NCBI RefSeq assembly: GCF_001748225.1
Contig: NZ_BDFE01000006.1
Span: 1 to 64,000, forward strand
DNA from: Desulfoplanes formicivorans
Lineage (GTDB): Bacteria > Desulfobacterota > Desulfovibrionia > Desulfovibrionales > Desulfomicrobiaceae
DNA length: 64,000 nucleotides
Reading direction: 5' to 3'
The stretch's first letter is position 1; every line of letters starts with the position of its first letter. The position numbers were made by a program, and so were the translations under genes. Positions 31,648 to 39,863 of the stretch are shown here, one piece after another. The notes under the pieces were generated by a model. The model did not search any database. It was not told where the DNA came from and saw only the letters and a list, made by a program, of their open reading frames with translations.

Positions 31648-32172
31648 ATGGCGCTTATTTATGGATTGATAACAGGGATCGTGTTCGGCTTTCTGCTCCA
31701 GAAGGCTCGTGTCATCAGGTACGACAAGCAACTCGGAGCCTTGCGGCTCAAGGATATGACCATTGTCAAATTCATGCTTTCGAACATCATCGTGGGCATG
31801 GTCGGCATCTATATTCTGAACGATATGGGTATGGTCAGGCTTTCGGTCAAGGCGACATCCATTGGGGCCAATGCCCTTGGAGGGATTGTGTTCGGTCTTG
31901 GCTGGGGCCTTCTGGGCTATTGTCCGGGGACCGCGGCCGGGGCCCTGGGAGAGGGCCGCTGGGACGCGTTGTGGGGGATTGGCGGAATGCTTGTGGGGGC
32001 TTCGCTCTTTGCCCACACCTATCCGGTGCTCAAGTCCACCGTGTACACATGGGGAAATCTGGGAAAGATAACCCTGCCCCAGATGCTGGGCATCAGTCAC
32101 TGGCCCGTGATCATCGGTCTGGTGATTCTCTATGTACTGGTGCTGGGGTGGTTCGAGAAGAAAGGACTGTGA
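31648..32172 (+). CDS. YeeE/YedE family transporter, second half
   Basis: The 174-residue protein has about five helices and the complementary family motif G-Y-C-P-G-T-A-A-G-A-L-G-E-G near 91. It pairs with the preceding gene to give the two-fold symmetric YeeE-like transporter, an arrangement known from PmpA/PmpB-type pairs in proteobacteria. AAGGAG eight bases before the ATG fixes the start. A strong hairpin at 32236 ends the operon. Confidence 0.88.
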   Translation: MALIYGLITGIVFGFLLQKARVIRYDKQLGALRLKDMTIVKFMLSNIIVGMVGIYILNDMGMVRLSVKATSIGANALGGIVFGLGWGLLGYCPGTAAGALGEGRWDALWGIGGMLVGASLFAHTYPVLKSTVYTWGNLGKITLPQMLGISHWPVIIGLVILYVLVLGWFEKKGL

Positions 32173-32235
32173 TAGGGCAGGGGTAACTGCCTGGACATGG
32201 ATTGCAAGGGGGAAAATCCTTAACGTACAACGTTA

Positions 32236-32278
32236 CAAGGCGCGACAAGCAGGTTGTTCACTCGCTTGTCGCGCCTTG
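32236..32278. terminator. Bidirectional terminator hairpin
   Basis: CAAGGCGCGACAAGC at 32236-32250 pairs perfectly with GCTTGTCGCGCCTTG at 32264-32278 around a 13-nt loop. It lies between converging genes (YeeE-like pair and rbgA). Confidence 0.78.
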
Positions 32279-32290
32279 AATTCCGGTCTT

Positions 32291-33124
32291 TTATCTTTCC
32301 TGGGGGCGTTCCAGACTGATGTGACCGATGACCCCGTTTTTGAGCTCCCTGAGGAAGAGCTCTGCAGCCTTGTGCAGATCCACCTCTCCCCCACGGACCA
32401 GGCATCCCCGTTTGCGGCCTATGGCCTCGAGCAGGGCCAGACCGTCGGCAGGAAGCTCCTTGAGCTTGTACCGTTGCATGAGCAGATCCGGGTAACGGCC
32501 CAAAAGGTGGTTGCCCGTGTACATGGCCACCTCGGGATAGCTCATGGCCGTATCCCTGATGGCGCCTGACGCGGCCAGCAGGAAGGCGCCGTGTTTGTCC
32601 TGGAGCTTGGGCCACAGGATGCCCGGCGTGTCCGAAAGGACAACCCCGTTTTTCAGATCAATGTGTTTGGGCTTGCGGGTGATGGCCGCCTGGTTGGCCG
32701 CCTTGGTGATTTCCCTGCCCACGATGGTGTTGATGAGGGTGGATTTGCCCACATTGGGAATCCCGGCCATCATCACCCGGACGGGCTTGAACAGATAATC
32801 CCGCTTGGGGGTCATTTTTTTGCAGAGGCCGATGATTTTCATGGCCTCTTTTTTGTTCTTGGCGCACATGGCCAGGGCCTTGACCCCTTTTTCGCGTTGG
32901 AAATACCCAATCCATTCGGTGGTTATCCGGGGATCGGCCATGTCGGCCTTGTTCAGGACGCGGATACACGGTCTGTCCCCCTTGAGTTCATGCAAGAGGG
33001 GGTTCTGACTGGAAAGGGGCAGTCGGGCATCAAGCACCTCCACGACCACGTCAATGGACGGCATGACCCGGGCAATGGCCTGCCTGGCCTTGTGCATATG
33101 TCCTGGGAACCAGTTGATATCCAT
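32291..33124 (-). CDS. rbgA: Ribosome biogenesis GTPase RbgA/YlqF
   Basis: The 277-residue GTPase has circularly permuted motifs, as in YlqF/RbgA: G4 N-K-A-D near 58 comes before G1 G-I-P-N-V-G-K-S-T near 121 and G3 D-T-P-G near 165. The start M-x-I-N-W-F-P-G-H-M-x-K-A is highly conserved. RbgA acts in late assembly of the 50S subunit. It lies 13 bp behind nth in the same direction. Confidence 0.95.
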   Translation of the reverse strand: MDINWFPGHMHKARQAIARVMPSIDVVVEVLDARLPLSSQNPLLHELKGDRPCIRVLNKADMADPRITTEWIGYFQREKGVKALAMCAKNKKEAMKIIGLCKKMTPKRDYLFKPVRVMMAGIPNVGKSTLINTIVGREITKAANQAAITRKPKHIDLKNGVVLSDTPGILWPKLQDKHGAFLLAASGAIRDTAMSYPEVAMYTGNHLLGRYPDLLMQRYKLKELPADGLALLEAIGRKRGCLVRGGEVDLHKAAELFLRELKNGVIGHISLERPQER

Positions 33125-33137
33125 TATGGTTTGTCCT

Positions 33138-33833
33138 TTATTTTTTTGATGACGTATCCTCCGATGGTATTCCGATTCTCGGACAGATATCCGTCAGATC
33201 GCATGCCGTGCACAAGGGACCCCTGGCCTTGCAAACCTTCCGGCCAAACAGCACCAGGCAGTGGTTGATATTCCCCCAATGCTGCCGGGGAACAAGAGGC
33301 ATGAGATCCTTTTCCACCCGGATCGGATTGGTGGATTCGGTCAGCCCAAGACGCAGGGCAATTCTTTTCACATGCGTGTCAACGGCTATGCCCTCATGAA
33401 TGCCAAAGGCGTTGGAAAGGATGATGTTGGCGGTCTTTCGGGCAACTCCTCCCAGGGTGATCAGTTCTGCCATGCTCTGGGGGACCTGGCCAGCGAACGT
33501 GTTCATAATGGTTCGGGCCGCATGAATCAGATTTTTGGCCTTGTTCTTGTAAAATCCCGTGGAATAGATGACTTTTTCAACCTCCCTGGGATCGGCCTGG
33601 GCCATGGATGCAACGTCCGGCCACCGGGCAAAGAGCACAGGGGTGACCATGTTCACCCGTTTGTCCGTGCATTGGGCTGAAAGGGCCGTGGCCACGAGGA
33701 GTTCCCACGGGGTCGACCAGTTCAGGGCAGAAGTGGGCCGGGGATATCGTTTCAAAAGACGATCCAGAACGATTGCCGCCCTGGCCTGTACCTCGGTGGG
33801 TTGTTGATTGTTCTGTTTATGGGACGAGTTCAA
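33138..33833 (-). CDS. nth: Endonuclease III
   Basis: The 231-residue DNA glycosylase/AP lyase excises oxidised pyrimidines. It has the helix-hairpin-helix with catalytic Lys (L-G-G-V-A-R-K-T-A-N-I-I near 138), catalytic Asp in V-D-T-H-V-K-R near 158, and the C-terminal 4Fe-4S pattern C-x6-C-x2-C-x5-C. The open frame runs 70 codons further into the upstream gene, but the protein starts properly only near 33833, where a TTG with GGGGG six bases ahead overlaps the last 17 bp of the UPF0173 gene. The hairpin reads LGGVARK instead of the common LPGVGRK. Confidence 0.92.
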   Translation of the reverse strand: MNSSHKQNNQQPTEVQARAAIVLDRLLKRYPRPTSALNWSTPWELLVATALSAQCTDKRVNMVTPVLFARWPDVASMAQADPREVEKVIYSTGFYKNKAKNLIHAARTIMNTFAGQVPQSMAELITLGGVARKTANIILSNAFGIHEGIAVDTHVKRIALRLGLTESTNPIRVEKDLMPLVPRQHWGNINHCLVLFGRKVCKARGPLCTACDLTDICPRIGIPSEDTSSKK

Positions 33834-34515
33834 TCTTTTCCCCCGGTTGCATGATGATCGGGCAGGTGGATGGCGCCAGTTGCCGGATTTGTTGGGAGAA
33901 TTGTTCGGGATCGGCATCCAGGCTGGGAAAGGTCCCCCAGTGCATGGGTACGGCCTGACGACATTTGAGCAGGGAACAGGCCTTGGCGGCCTGGCGGGCG
34001 TCCATGGTAAAGACGCCGCCTGTGGGGAGCATTGCCAGGTCAAGGGAATACAGTTCGCCCCAGATGCTCATGTCTCCAAAGATTCCCGTGTCTCCGGCGT
34101 GATACAGGGTGAACCCGTTGTCCAGCTCGATGATGAATCCTACCGGGGTTCCTGCTTCGCAGGAATGAAAGGCCTGGGTCATGGTGATGCGGGTACCCTG
34201 AACCTCCACGGTTCCCCCGATGTTGTAGCCGATCCCGTTGACAACCAGATCCTGATCCAGCCCCTTTTTGAGCAGGGAGCCTGCCAGTTCCACCTGGGCA
34301 ACAAGCTGGGCCCGGGTGCGCATGCATAGATCAAGGGCGTCGCCCAGATGGTCGTCATGATCATGGGTGAGCAGAACCAGATCGGCCTTGGTCACCTGCT
34401 GGGCGGTCATATCCGCTTTGGGATTGCCGGAAAACCAGGGATCAATGAAAATGGTCTGTTGGGGCGTGGTTATTTCGAAATTCGCATGACCATGCCAGGT
34501 GAGGAAATATGCCAT
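33817..34515 (-). CDS. UPF0173 metal-dependent hydrolase
   Basis: The 232-residue protein has a metallo-beta-lactamase fold of the UPF0173/YtkL type: W-H-G-H-A-N-F near the start, T-H-D-H-D-D-H near 50, a late H-A-G-D-T-G near 142 and a final M-H-W-G near 190. Substrate is unknown for this family. AAGGAGG six bases ahead of the ATG at 34515 fixes the start. It is the first gene of a tight operon with nth and rbgA. Confidence 0.88.
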   Translation of the reverse strand: MAYFLTWHGHANFEITTPQQTIFIDPWFSGNPKADMTAQQVTKADLVLLTHDHDDHLGDALDLCMRTRAQLVAQVELAGSLLKKGLDQDLVVNGIGYNIGGTVEVQGTRITMTQAFHSCEAGTPVGFIIELDNGFTLYHAGDTGIFGDMSIWGELYSLDLAMLPTGGVFTMDARQAAKACSLLKCRQAVPMHWGTFPSLDADPEQFSQQIRQLAPSTCPIIMQPGEKIELVP

Positions 34516-34864
34516 GAACAACCTCCTTGATTGCGGGAGAATTTGAATGCACATCCTTGTTTGCCCTGCATGCCGAATCAACGGTTGCATTCACCGGTTA
34601 TGTAGAAATTTTTATACGGATTGGCAACGGACAAATGAGCACGCATCCACCGTTTACAACCAGCACATGGCTGGTATGGCTTTTCCTGCATTGCACGAAC
34701 GGTCTCCCGCATACCTTCCGAGTGCATGGATGACGAATAATGCCGACAGATGTCGCCTGCCTGCAACATGCAGACAGCTCGTTCATATTCATGAATCTTT
34801 TTTGACATGAGTGTCTGGTCCCTGTACACACCAAACGTTGCTCAAACAGTATGGGGACTGAACA
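34516..34864. other. Intergenic region between divergent genes
   Basis: About 350 bp that must hold promoters for the leftward hydrolase operon and rightward cheX. Small open frames here have no ribosome binding site. No RNA gene or terminator is seen. Confidence 0.35.
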
Positions 34865-35341
34865 ATGAAAGACAAAGTAGGACTGATCATACAAACATTT
34901 ACGGATGCGGTCGTTTCCGTTGTGGAGACCATGGCCGGAGTCAAGACGGAACCGGGCAGGGCTTTCATGAAAAACGCCCCAACAGCCAAGGGAGACATCT
35001 CCGGGGTGATCGGAATGTCCAGCAGCAATGGGTGCGGTCGGGGGTCCATGTCCCTGACATTTACCAATGAGTCGGCTTTGGGTATTGTAGGGAGAATGAT
35101 CGGGGAAGATTTCGTGGAGGTAAACAAGGATGTCGTGGACGCGGTGGGCGAGATGACCAACATGGTCTGCGGCCAGGGCCGCAAGGGTATGGCCGAATTC
35201 GGGATCGTCTATTCGGGAGCCATTCCTACCGTGATTTCCGGGGCCGGGCATACTATCCGCCACGTATCCGCGTCATCGGTTCTGGCCGTTCCTTTCCAGA
35301 CGGAGTTTGGTCCGGTTACCGTGGAGATATGTTTCGGGTAG
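34865..35341 (+). CDS. CheX-like chemotaxis phosphatase
   Basis: The 158-residue protein matches the CheC/CheX/FliY group and shows a single E-x2-N active-site signature (E-M-T-N-M-V-C-G-Q-G-R near 97), the CheX form. CheX removes phosphate from CheY-P to reset the chemotaxis response. No other che or fli gene is adjacent, although two chemoreceptors lie 25 kb upstream. The ATG at 34865 gives the full N-terminal helix. Confidence 0.85.
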   Translation: MKDKVGLIIQTFTDAVVSVVETMAGVKTEPGRAFMKNAPTAKGDISGVIGMSSSNGCGRGSMSLTFTNESALGIVGRMIGEDFVEVNKDVVDAVGEMTNMVCGQGRKGMAEFGIVYSGAIPTVISGAGHTIRHVSASSVLAVPFQTEFGPVTVEICFG

Positions 35342-35398
35342 ATTCCCAAGACCACGTTTCTCGTGAGGGAAGCGTACAAGAGGGTTGTGGAGAATATG

Positions 35399-36544
35399 AT
35401 GCAAAACAGGGTGTACTATATCGAAGGTGACGGCGTAGGGCCTGAAATCTGGTCAGCGGCCCGACCGATCATCAACGCTGCCGTGGAAAAATCATATGCT
35501 GATGGGCGAACCATTGAATGGGTGGAGCTTCTGGCCGGTGAAAAGGCCATGCAGGAGCAAGGGGAATACCTGCCCGAAGCAACCCTGACCGCCCTTGGGC
35601 AGGCCCGTTTTGCCATGAAGGGTCCCTTGACCACCCCGGTGGGGTCGGGGTTCCGCAGCCTGAACGTGACCATGCGGCAGAGTCTTGATCTGTACGCCTG
35701 CATTCGGCCGGTGCGCTACTTCCAGGGCATTGCATCCCCGGTCAAGCATCCCGAACGTGTGGACATGGTCATTTTCCGGGAAAACACCGAGGACGTGTAC
35801 GCTGGAATCGAATGGGAATCCGGCAGTGATGAAGTCAAAAAACTGATCGCATTTTTGCGGGAAACCATGGGCGTGGCCCTGGATGCCACCTGCGGCGTGG
35901 GTATCAAGCCCATGACCCCCAAAGGCTCCAAGCGGCTTGTGCGTCGGGCCATCCGTTTTGCCCTGGATCAGGGAAGAAAGAGTGTCACCCTGGTGCACAA
36001 GGGCAATATCATGAAGTATACCGAAGGAGCCTTTCGCAAATGGGGCTATGAATTGGCCGCAGATGAATTCGGGGATGTGACCTTTGGGGAAGGCGAGGCC
36101 CAGGAAGGCAGGCCCCTGGAAATCAGGGACAGGATCGCCGACGCCATGTTTCAGGAAGTGCTCATGCGCCCGGAGCAGTACGATGTCATTGCCACGACCA
36201 ATCTGAACGGCGACTATCTTTCCGATGCCCTGGCCGCTCAGGTGGGAGGGCTTGGTCTGGCCCCGGGTGTAAACATGGGCGATACCCTGGCCCTGTTCGA
36301 ACCGACCCACGGCACGGCTCCCACCATTGCGGGCAAGGACATGGCCAATCCCGGCAGTCTCATTCTTTCGGGTGCCATGCTTCTGGATCATATGGGGTGG
36401 TACGAGGCGGGTGAACGGATCCGAAAGGCCGTTGAAACGGTCATTACCCAAAAACAGGTCACCGTGGACCTGGCCGGACAGATTCCAGGGGCAACCCGGA
36501 TTTCCTGCTCGGCTTTTGGCGACCTGGTGGGTCAGGCCCTGTAA
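35399..36544 (+). CDS. icd: Isocitrate dehydrogenase
   Basis: The 381-residue enzyme oxidises isocitrate to 2-oxoglutarate. Family marks include R-S-L-N-V-T-M-R-Q near 81 (substrate Ser/Arg loop), [12 protein letters not shown] near 121, H-K-G-N-I-M-K near 199 and N-L-N-G-D-Y-L-S-D near 271. The coenzyme loop reads [10 protein letters not shown], where NADP enzymes of the E. coli type have K-Y and NAD enzymes often D-I, so cofactor preference is open. GGAG favours the second of two adjacent ATGs (35396/35399); a GTG at 35363 is less likely. It is shorter than the E. coli enzyme (416). Confidence 0.93.
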   Translation: MQNRVYYIEGDGVGPEIWSAARPIINAAVEKSYADGRTIEWVELLAGEKAMQEQGEYLPEATLTALGQARFAMKGPLTTPVGSGFRSLNVTMRQSLDLYACIRPVRYFQGIASPVKHPERVDMVIFRENTEDVYAGIEWESGSDEVKKLIAFLRETMGVALDATCGVGIKPMTPKGSKRLVRRAIRFALDQGRKSVTLVHKGNIMKYTEGAFRKWGYELAADEFGDVTFGEGEAQEGRPLEIRDRIADAMFQEVLMRPEQYDVIATTNLNGDYLSDALAAQVGGLGLAPGVNMGDTLALFEPTHGTAPTIAGKDMANPGSLILSGAMLLDHMGWYEAGERIRKAVETVITQKQVTVDLAGQIPGATRISCSAFGDLVGQAL

Positions 36545-36579
36545 CCATCCCCGTGGCCATAACCAAACAAGGATCGTGC

Positions 36580-36918
36580 ATGCAGAACGCAAACATCAAA
36601 GCCATCAAGCCCAAGGCCGAAATTTTCAAGGCCCTGGGGCATCCTGCACGGCTTCTCATGGTGGATGAACTTTCCCATGGGAACAGGTGCGTCTGCGAAT
36701 TGCAACGCCTGGTGGGATCGGATATTTCCACGGTGTCCAAGCATTTACGCATTTTGCGCAATTTGGGAATTGTCAGAACCCACAAACAGGGTACCCAGGT
36801 GATTTACGAGTTGCAATTGAATTGCTTGGGCACCTTCATGCAATGTGTGGAACATTTTCTAGATACCCGTTTCGACCATGAGATTCGCCCCAAATCTCAT
36901 GGTTCTCCCTCCATCTGA
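36580..36918 (+). CDS. ArsR family metal-responsive regulator
   Basis: The 112-residue winged-helix repressor carries A-L-G-H-P-A-R near 18 and the recognition helix L-V-G-S-D-I-S-T-V-S-K-H-L. It has R-C-V-C-E-L near 37, the C-x-C form of the ArsR metal/metalloid site at the start of the DNA-binding helix. AAGGAT before the ATG supports the start. It follows icd by 35 bp and faces the selenium-type operon, so its targets are not clear from position. Confidence 0.88.
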   Translation: MQNANIKAIKPKAEIFKALGHPARLLMVDELSHGNRCVCELQRLVGSDISTVSKHLRILRNLGIVRTHKQGTQVIYELQLNCLGTFMQCVEHFLDTRFDHEIRPKSHGSPSI

Positions 36919-36937
36919 CGGACCTTTTTTTGCCCCC

Positions 36938-37813
36938 TTACTGCCGGGTTGATGATTGTTTGATGGCCATTTCCAAGGCCTTGGGAATGGCGTTGATGAT
37001 TTCAATGACTTGAGTTTCCGGAGTGGGGTGACACACCTGTCCGGCCAGGCGGTTGGTCAGGGCGGCCAGGAAACAGGCCTGGGGCAGGGGATGTTTCGCG
37101 TTGATCAAGGTTGCACAGATGCCGGTGAGGGTGTCACCGGTTCCGCCCATGGCTTCCATGGCCTCGGATGAGGGCGAGTCCAGTTGCCAATGGCATTTTG
37201 TGTTGGTGGCAAACATGTCCGTGTTTCCCTTGACCAGAAGATGGGCAGCCGCATTGTCGTGGGCATAGGCCCGTTGGATCAGGGCGGGAGCGTCGGAATT
37301 GTTGTGCAGGATGAATCCCCGGGTATAAAAGGGATGGGGCGCTGTTTCATCGGCCAGAAAGGCCAGTTCGCCCATGTCCGGGGTAAAGAGATCATAGGAA
37401 GAGGCAAAGCCGCTCATCTTGGCGGCGTACATGAAACCCGCATCTGCAATGAGTTGGGGGCGTGGTCGGCAAAGCTCGTCAATGGCCATGAGTATGCGGT
37501 TGTGCCAGTCCACATCGGGTTGCAGATAATGAAAAACCAGGGTTGCGGGTTCTGGTTCGTGGATGTGTTCCACCAAGTGGGCGTAAAGTTTCCGGCTTCC
37601 ATGTCCCAACCCCTCGTCACCGATCAAAAAGACATGGGGCATGGGATGCCCCAGGGTGCGGGCCGTTTCCACGGCAGCACCAATGAGGGCCGGGGTTCCC
37701 CGGTGCATGGCAAAGGCGTGACCGTCCACAAAAATCTGGTCGTTTCGGCGTTCCACCTGACCGCAAACCAGGGGAAAGTGGGGATCGGGTATGGTTCCGA
37801 TTATGACAAGCAT
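36938..37813 (-). CDS. NAD(P)H-hydrate dehydratase-like ribokinase-fold protein
   Basis: The 291-residue protein has the marks of the YjeF C-terminal (NAD(P)HX dehydratase) family: T-P-D-M-G-E-L near 140, L-V-K-G-N-T-D near 195 and the anion-hole loop G-G-T-G-D-T-L-T-G near 222. The N-terminal third is more divergent. The canonical role is ATP/ADP-dependent repair of hydrated NAD(P)H, but its place as last gene of a YedE/TusA/DUF3343 operon suggests a different, selenium-linked substrate. Its start overlaps the DUF3343 gene by 13 bp, so the two are translationally coupled. Confidence 0.78.
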   Translation of the reverse strand: MLVIIGTIPDPHFPLVCGQVERRNDQIFVDGHAFAMHRGTPALIGAAVETARTLGHPMPHVFLIGDEGLGHGSRKLYAHLVEHIHEPEPATLVFHYLQPDVDWHNRILMAIDELCRPRPQLIADAGFMYAAKMSGFASSYDLFTPDMGELAFLADETAPHPFYTRGFILHNNSDAPALIQRAYAHDNAAAHLLVKGNTDMFATNTKCHWQLDSPSSEAMEAMGGTGDTLTGICATLINAKHPLPQACFLAALTNRLAGQVCHPTPETQVIEIINAIPKALEMAIKQSSTRQ

Positions 37814-38349
37814 TGGCGTGTGAGTTCCTCGTAAGCGAGTTGCAGGGCGTAACCGCACAAGGTGTGTCCTGTTTCGCGGGGGGGGATGGCCTCGGGGAGT
37901 TTCTGTCCGGTGAGCTGTTCGGCCAGATAGGGGACATCCGGACATCCACCTCCGGAAATGTTGACAATGGTCAGGTCCTGTTTGCGCACAGTCATTTTCA
38001 TGTTGGCCGCCCGGACCATGAGATAGTCGCCAAAATCCTTGGTGTGGAAAAGATCTACCGGGGTGAGCAACGGGCTGGTCACGGGAACCACGTCAGTGGG
38101 CGTAACGCCTTCGGCGGCCAGAAGACGCAGGATGTTCATCTGTTCAATCAGGGGAAATTCGATAACCAGGTCGCACCCCTTCTGGATTTCCGCAGGAGGT
38201 CCCATGACCCGGATCTGCCAGCCCGCTTTCCTGATCAGCTCTTCGGCCCAGATGACATCGGATGTGTGGGCAAAAATCATGATTCCCTTGTCCTGTCTTG
38301 ATGGCGGGGCAGGGGATTTTTTTTTGCCAAAGAGGTTTGCAAACAGCAT
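37801..38349 (-). CDS. DUF3343 domain protein of selenium-type operon
   Basis: The 182-residue protein has a DUF3343-like N-terminal half (I-M-I-F-A-H-T-S-D-V near 25 and later I-R-V-M-G-P-P). A C-terminal part carries the striking V-N-I-S-G-G-G-C-P-D-V-P-Y-L near 130-143. DUF3343 proteins are frequent neighbours of YedF/YedE selenium genes and may carry persulfide or selenopersulfide on a cysteine; the Cys in GGGCPDVP is a candidate. GGAG five bases before the ATG fixes the start. It sits 92 bp behind the TusA-like gene and overlaps the kinase-fold gene. Confidence 0.78.
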   Translation of the reverse strand: MLFANLFGKKKSPAPPSRQDKGIMIFAHTSDVIWAEELIRKAGWQIRVMGPPAEIQKGCDLVIEFPLIEQMNILRLLAAEGVTPTDVVPVTSPLLTPVDLFHTKDFGDYLMVRAANMKMTVRKQDLTIVNISGGGCPDVPYLAEQLTGQKLPEAIPPRETGHTLCGYALQLAYEELTRQCLS

Positions 38350-38441
38350 GTGCGCTCCGGTGCTGATGATGTGAGCCGTGAAAAAAGGGTTTGCACCGGC
38401 ACGGACCGCTTACTCGATCCGTGTCGGTGCAGGATCATGGA

Positions 38442-38660
38442 TCATGATTTGGTCAGGGTCAACGAATACTCCCCGTCATTTTCCTCAAGGTTGCTAACCC
38501 TCCAGCCCTTGCCCTGGACGGCTCGGGTCACGTTTTCCTTGGAAGCCTCGGTATCCACGAGCACGGTGATGGTGTTGTCACGGGTGGTCTGGATGGCGGT
38601 CAGGGTATCCAAAACAGGTTGCGGGCAGGAAAGCCCGCGTGCATCAACTGTGGTACTCAT
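38442..38660 (-). CDS. TusA/YedF-like sulfurtransferase domain protein
   Basis: The 72-residue protein is a single TusA (SirA) domain: V-D-A-R-G-L-S-C-P-Q-P-V-L near residue 5, with the sulfur-carrying Cys-Pro pair. It ends in the usual I-E/L-type strand. In selenium-linked YedF proteins a TusA domain is fused to a DsrE-like or DUF3343 domain; here the TusA part is a separate gene next to a DUF3343 gene. AAGGAG before the ATG fixes the start. It probably relays sulfur or selenium as a Cys-bound persulfide from the YedE channel. Confidence 0.88.
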   Translation of the reverse strand: MSTTVDARGLSCPQPVLDTLTAIQTTRDNTITVLVDTEASKENVTRAVQGKGWRVSNLEENDGEYSLTLTKS

Positions 38661-38777
38661 ATATATGCTCCTTGTGAATGATCGTGATCAAGAATGCTTT
38701 TTGCTGAATGCATGGAAACAGGCCCGGTCGAGGTACAAAAGGATTCAGACTGTTTTAATGCTTTCAGTCTTCCTGTG

Positions 38778-39863
38778 TTACGCCCGCTGTTTGCGCATGA
38801 ACCAGCCGATTCCCAGACAGACAATCAGGCCGATGATCACAGCGGCAATACCGTGAGGCCCAACGCCCTTGGGGGAACTGGCCAGTCCGAAATTGTGGGC
38901 AAATCCAGCGCCAACGATCATGCCAAAGACGAACACGGCCGCGTCACCATCGCCTTCACCGGCCAGGAAGAGCTGGCGTCCCGGACACCCGCCGGCCAAG
39001 GCAAAGGCAAGACCCGCCAGGACCATGCCCATGAAGTTCCAGACACCCTGGGTATGGGCAACGGGCTGACCGGCAAAACCGGCGTGGAACTGACCCATGG
39101 CCAGGTTGGCCAGAAATGCGGCCACAATAAGGGCAACAACCCCGCCGAAGAGATGGGTCTGTTTAAACAGAATCAGGTCCCTGAACGCACCCATGGTGCA
39201 AAAGCGGCTCCGCTGGGCCAGAATGCCCACGCCAAGACCAATGGCCAGGGAGATGACAAACGGCGCGTGCATGGCACCGGGGCCCTTGAGGCTGTAAAAG
39301 AGAATATCGTTTTTGGGCTGACCTTCAATCTGGGGATAGATAAGGGCCAGGGCCAGAAATCCGAGCATGATCAGGGAAATGAGCAGGCCGGCGGCAGGAT
39401 GTGTCTTTTTGGCCGGGCCAAGGTTGTAGCCGTTTTTGAGAAACAGGGTTCCCACGTACACCCCGGCGATGAGCCCGAGAAGACCGAAGATGGCGTTCAT
39501 GTCACCCCCGGCAAGGCGGAGCATGGCTCTCCACGGGCACCCCAGAAAGACAAGGGCACCGATCATGGCAAAGATGCCCAACACGAAACGAACAAAGGGT
39601 GCCGAACCCGTACGGGGGCGAAAATCCCTGAAGGCCAGGGCTGCTCCGCACGATCCCAGCACAAACCCCACGATTTCCGGGCGCAGGTACTGGACGACGC
39701 CTGCCCTGTGCAAGCCGAAGGCTCCGGCTATGTCCCGCTCAAAGCAGGCCACGCAGATGCCCATGTTGCCTGGATTGCCAAGTTTCTGGAGCAAAGCCGC
39801 CAGGACTCCGATGGCCGCCCCAACCCCGATGATACCCCATTTGGAAGCGAAATGATTTTTCAT
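38778..39863 (-). CDS. YedE family putative selenium transporter
   Basis: The 361-residue membrane protein has about ten helices and the paired cysteine motifs of the YeeE/YedE family: L-G-C-P-W-R near 92 and G-G-C-P-G-R near 308, plus C-V-A-C-F-E-R near 38. The motifs, length and following TusA-like gene match the YedE type associated with selenium metabolism (TIGR04112-like). It likely imports a selenium or sulfur oxyanion or polysulfide. The ATG at 39863 has GGGAG eleven bases upstream; the frame extends 15 codons further without similarity. It is the first gene of the operon. Confidence 0.88.
   Translation of the reverse strand: MKNHFASKWGIIGVGAAIGVLAALLQKLGNPGNMGICVACFERDIAGAFGLHRAGVVQYLRPEIVGFVLGSCGAALAFRDFRPRTGSAPFVRFVLGIFAMIGALVFLGCPWRAMLRLAGGDMNAIFGLLGLIAGVYVGTLFLKNGYNLGPAKKTHPAAGLLISLIMLGFLALALIYPQIEGQPKNDILFYSLKGPGAMHAPFVISLAIGLGVGILAQRSRFCTMGAFRDLILFKQTHLFGGVVALIVAAFLANLAMGQFHAGFAGQPVAHTQGVWNFMGMVLAGLAFALAGGCPGRQLFLAGEGDGDAAVFVFGMIVGAGFAHNFGLASSPKGVGPHGIAAVIIGLIVCLGIGWFMRKQRA

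Noticed and set aside
32225-32235. Short inverted repeat AACGT-ACA-ACGTT next to the terminator
   Set aside because: Five-base arms are expected by chance.
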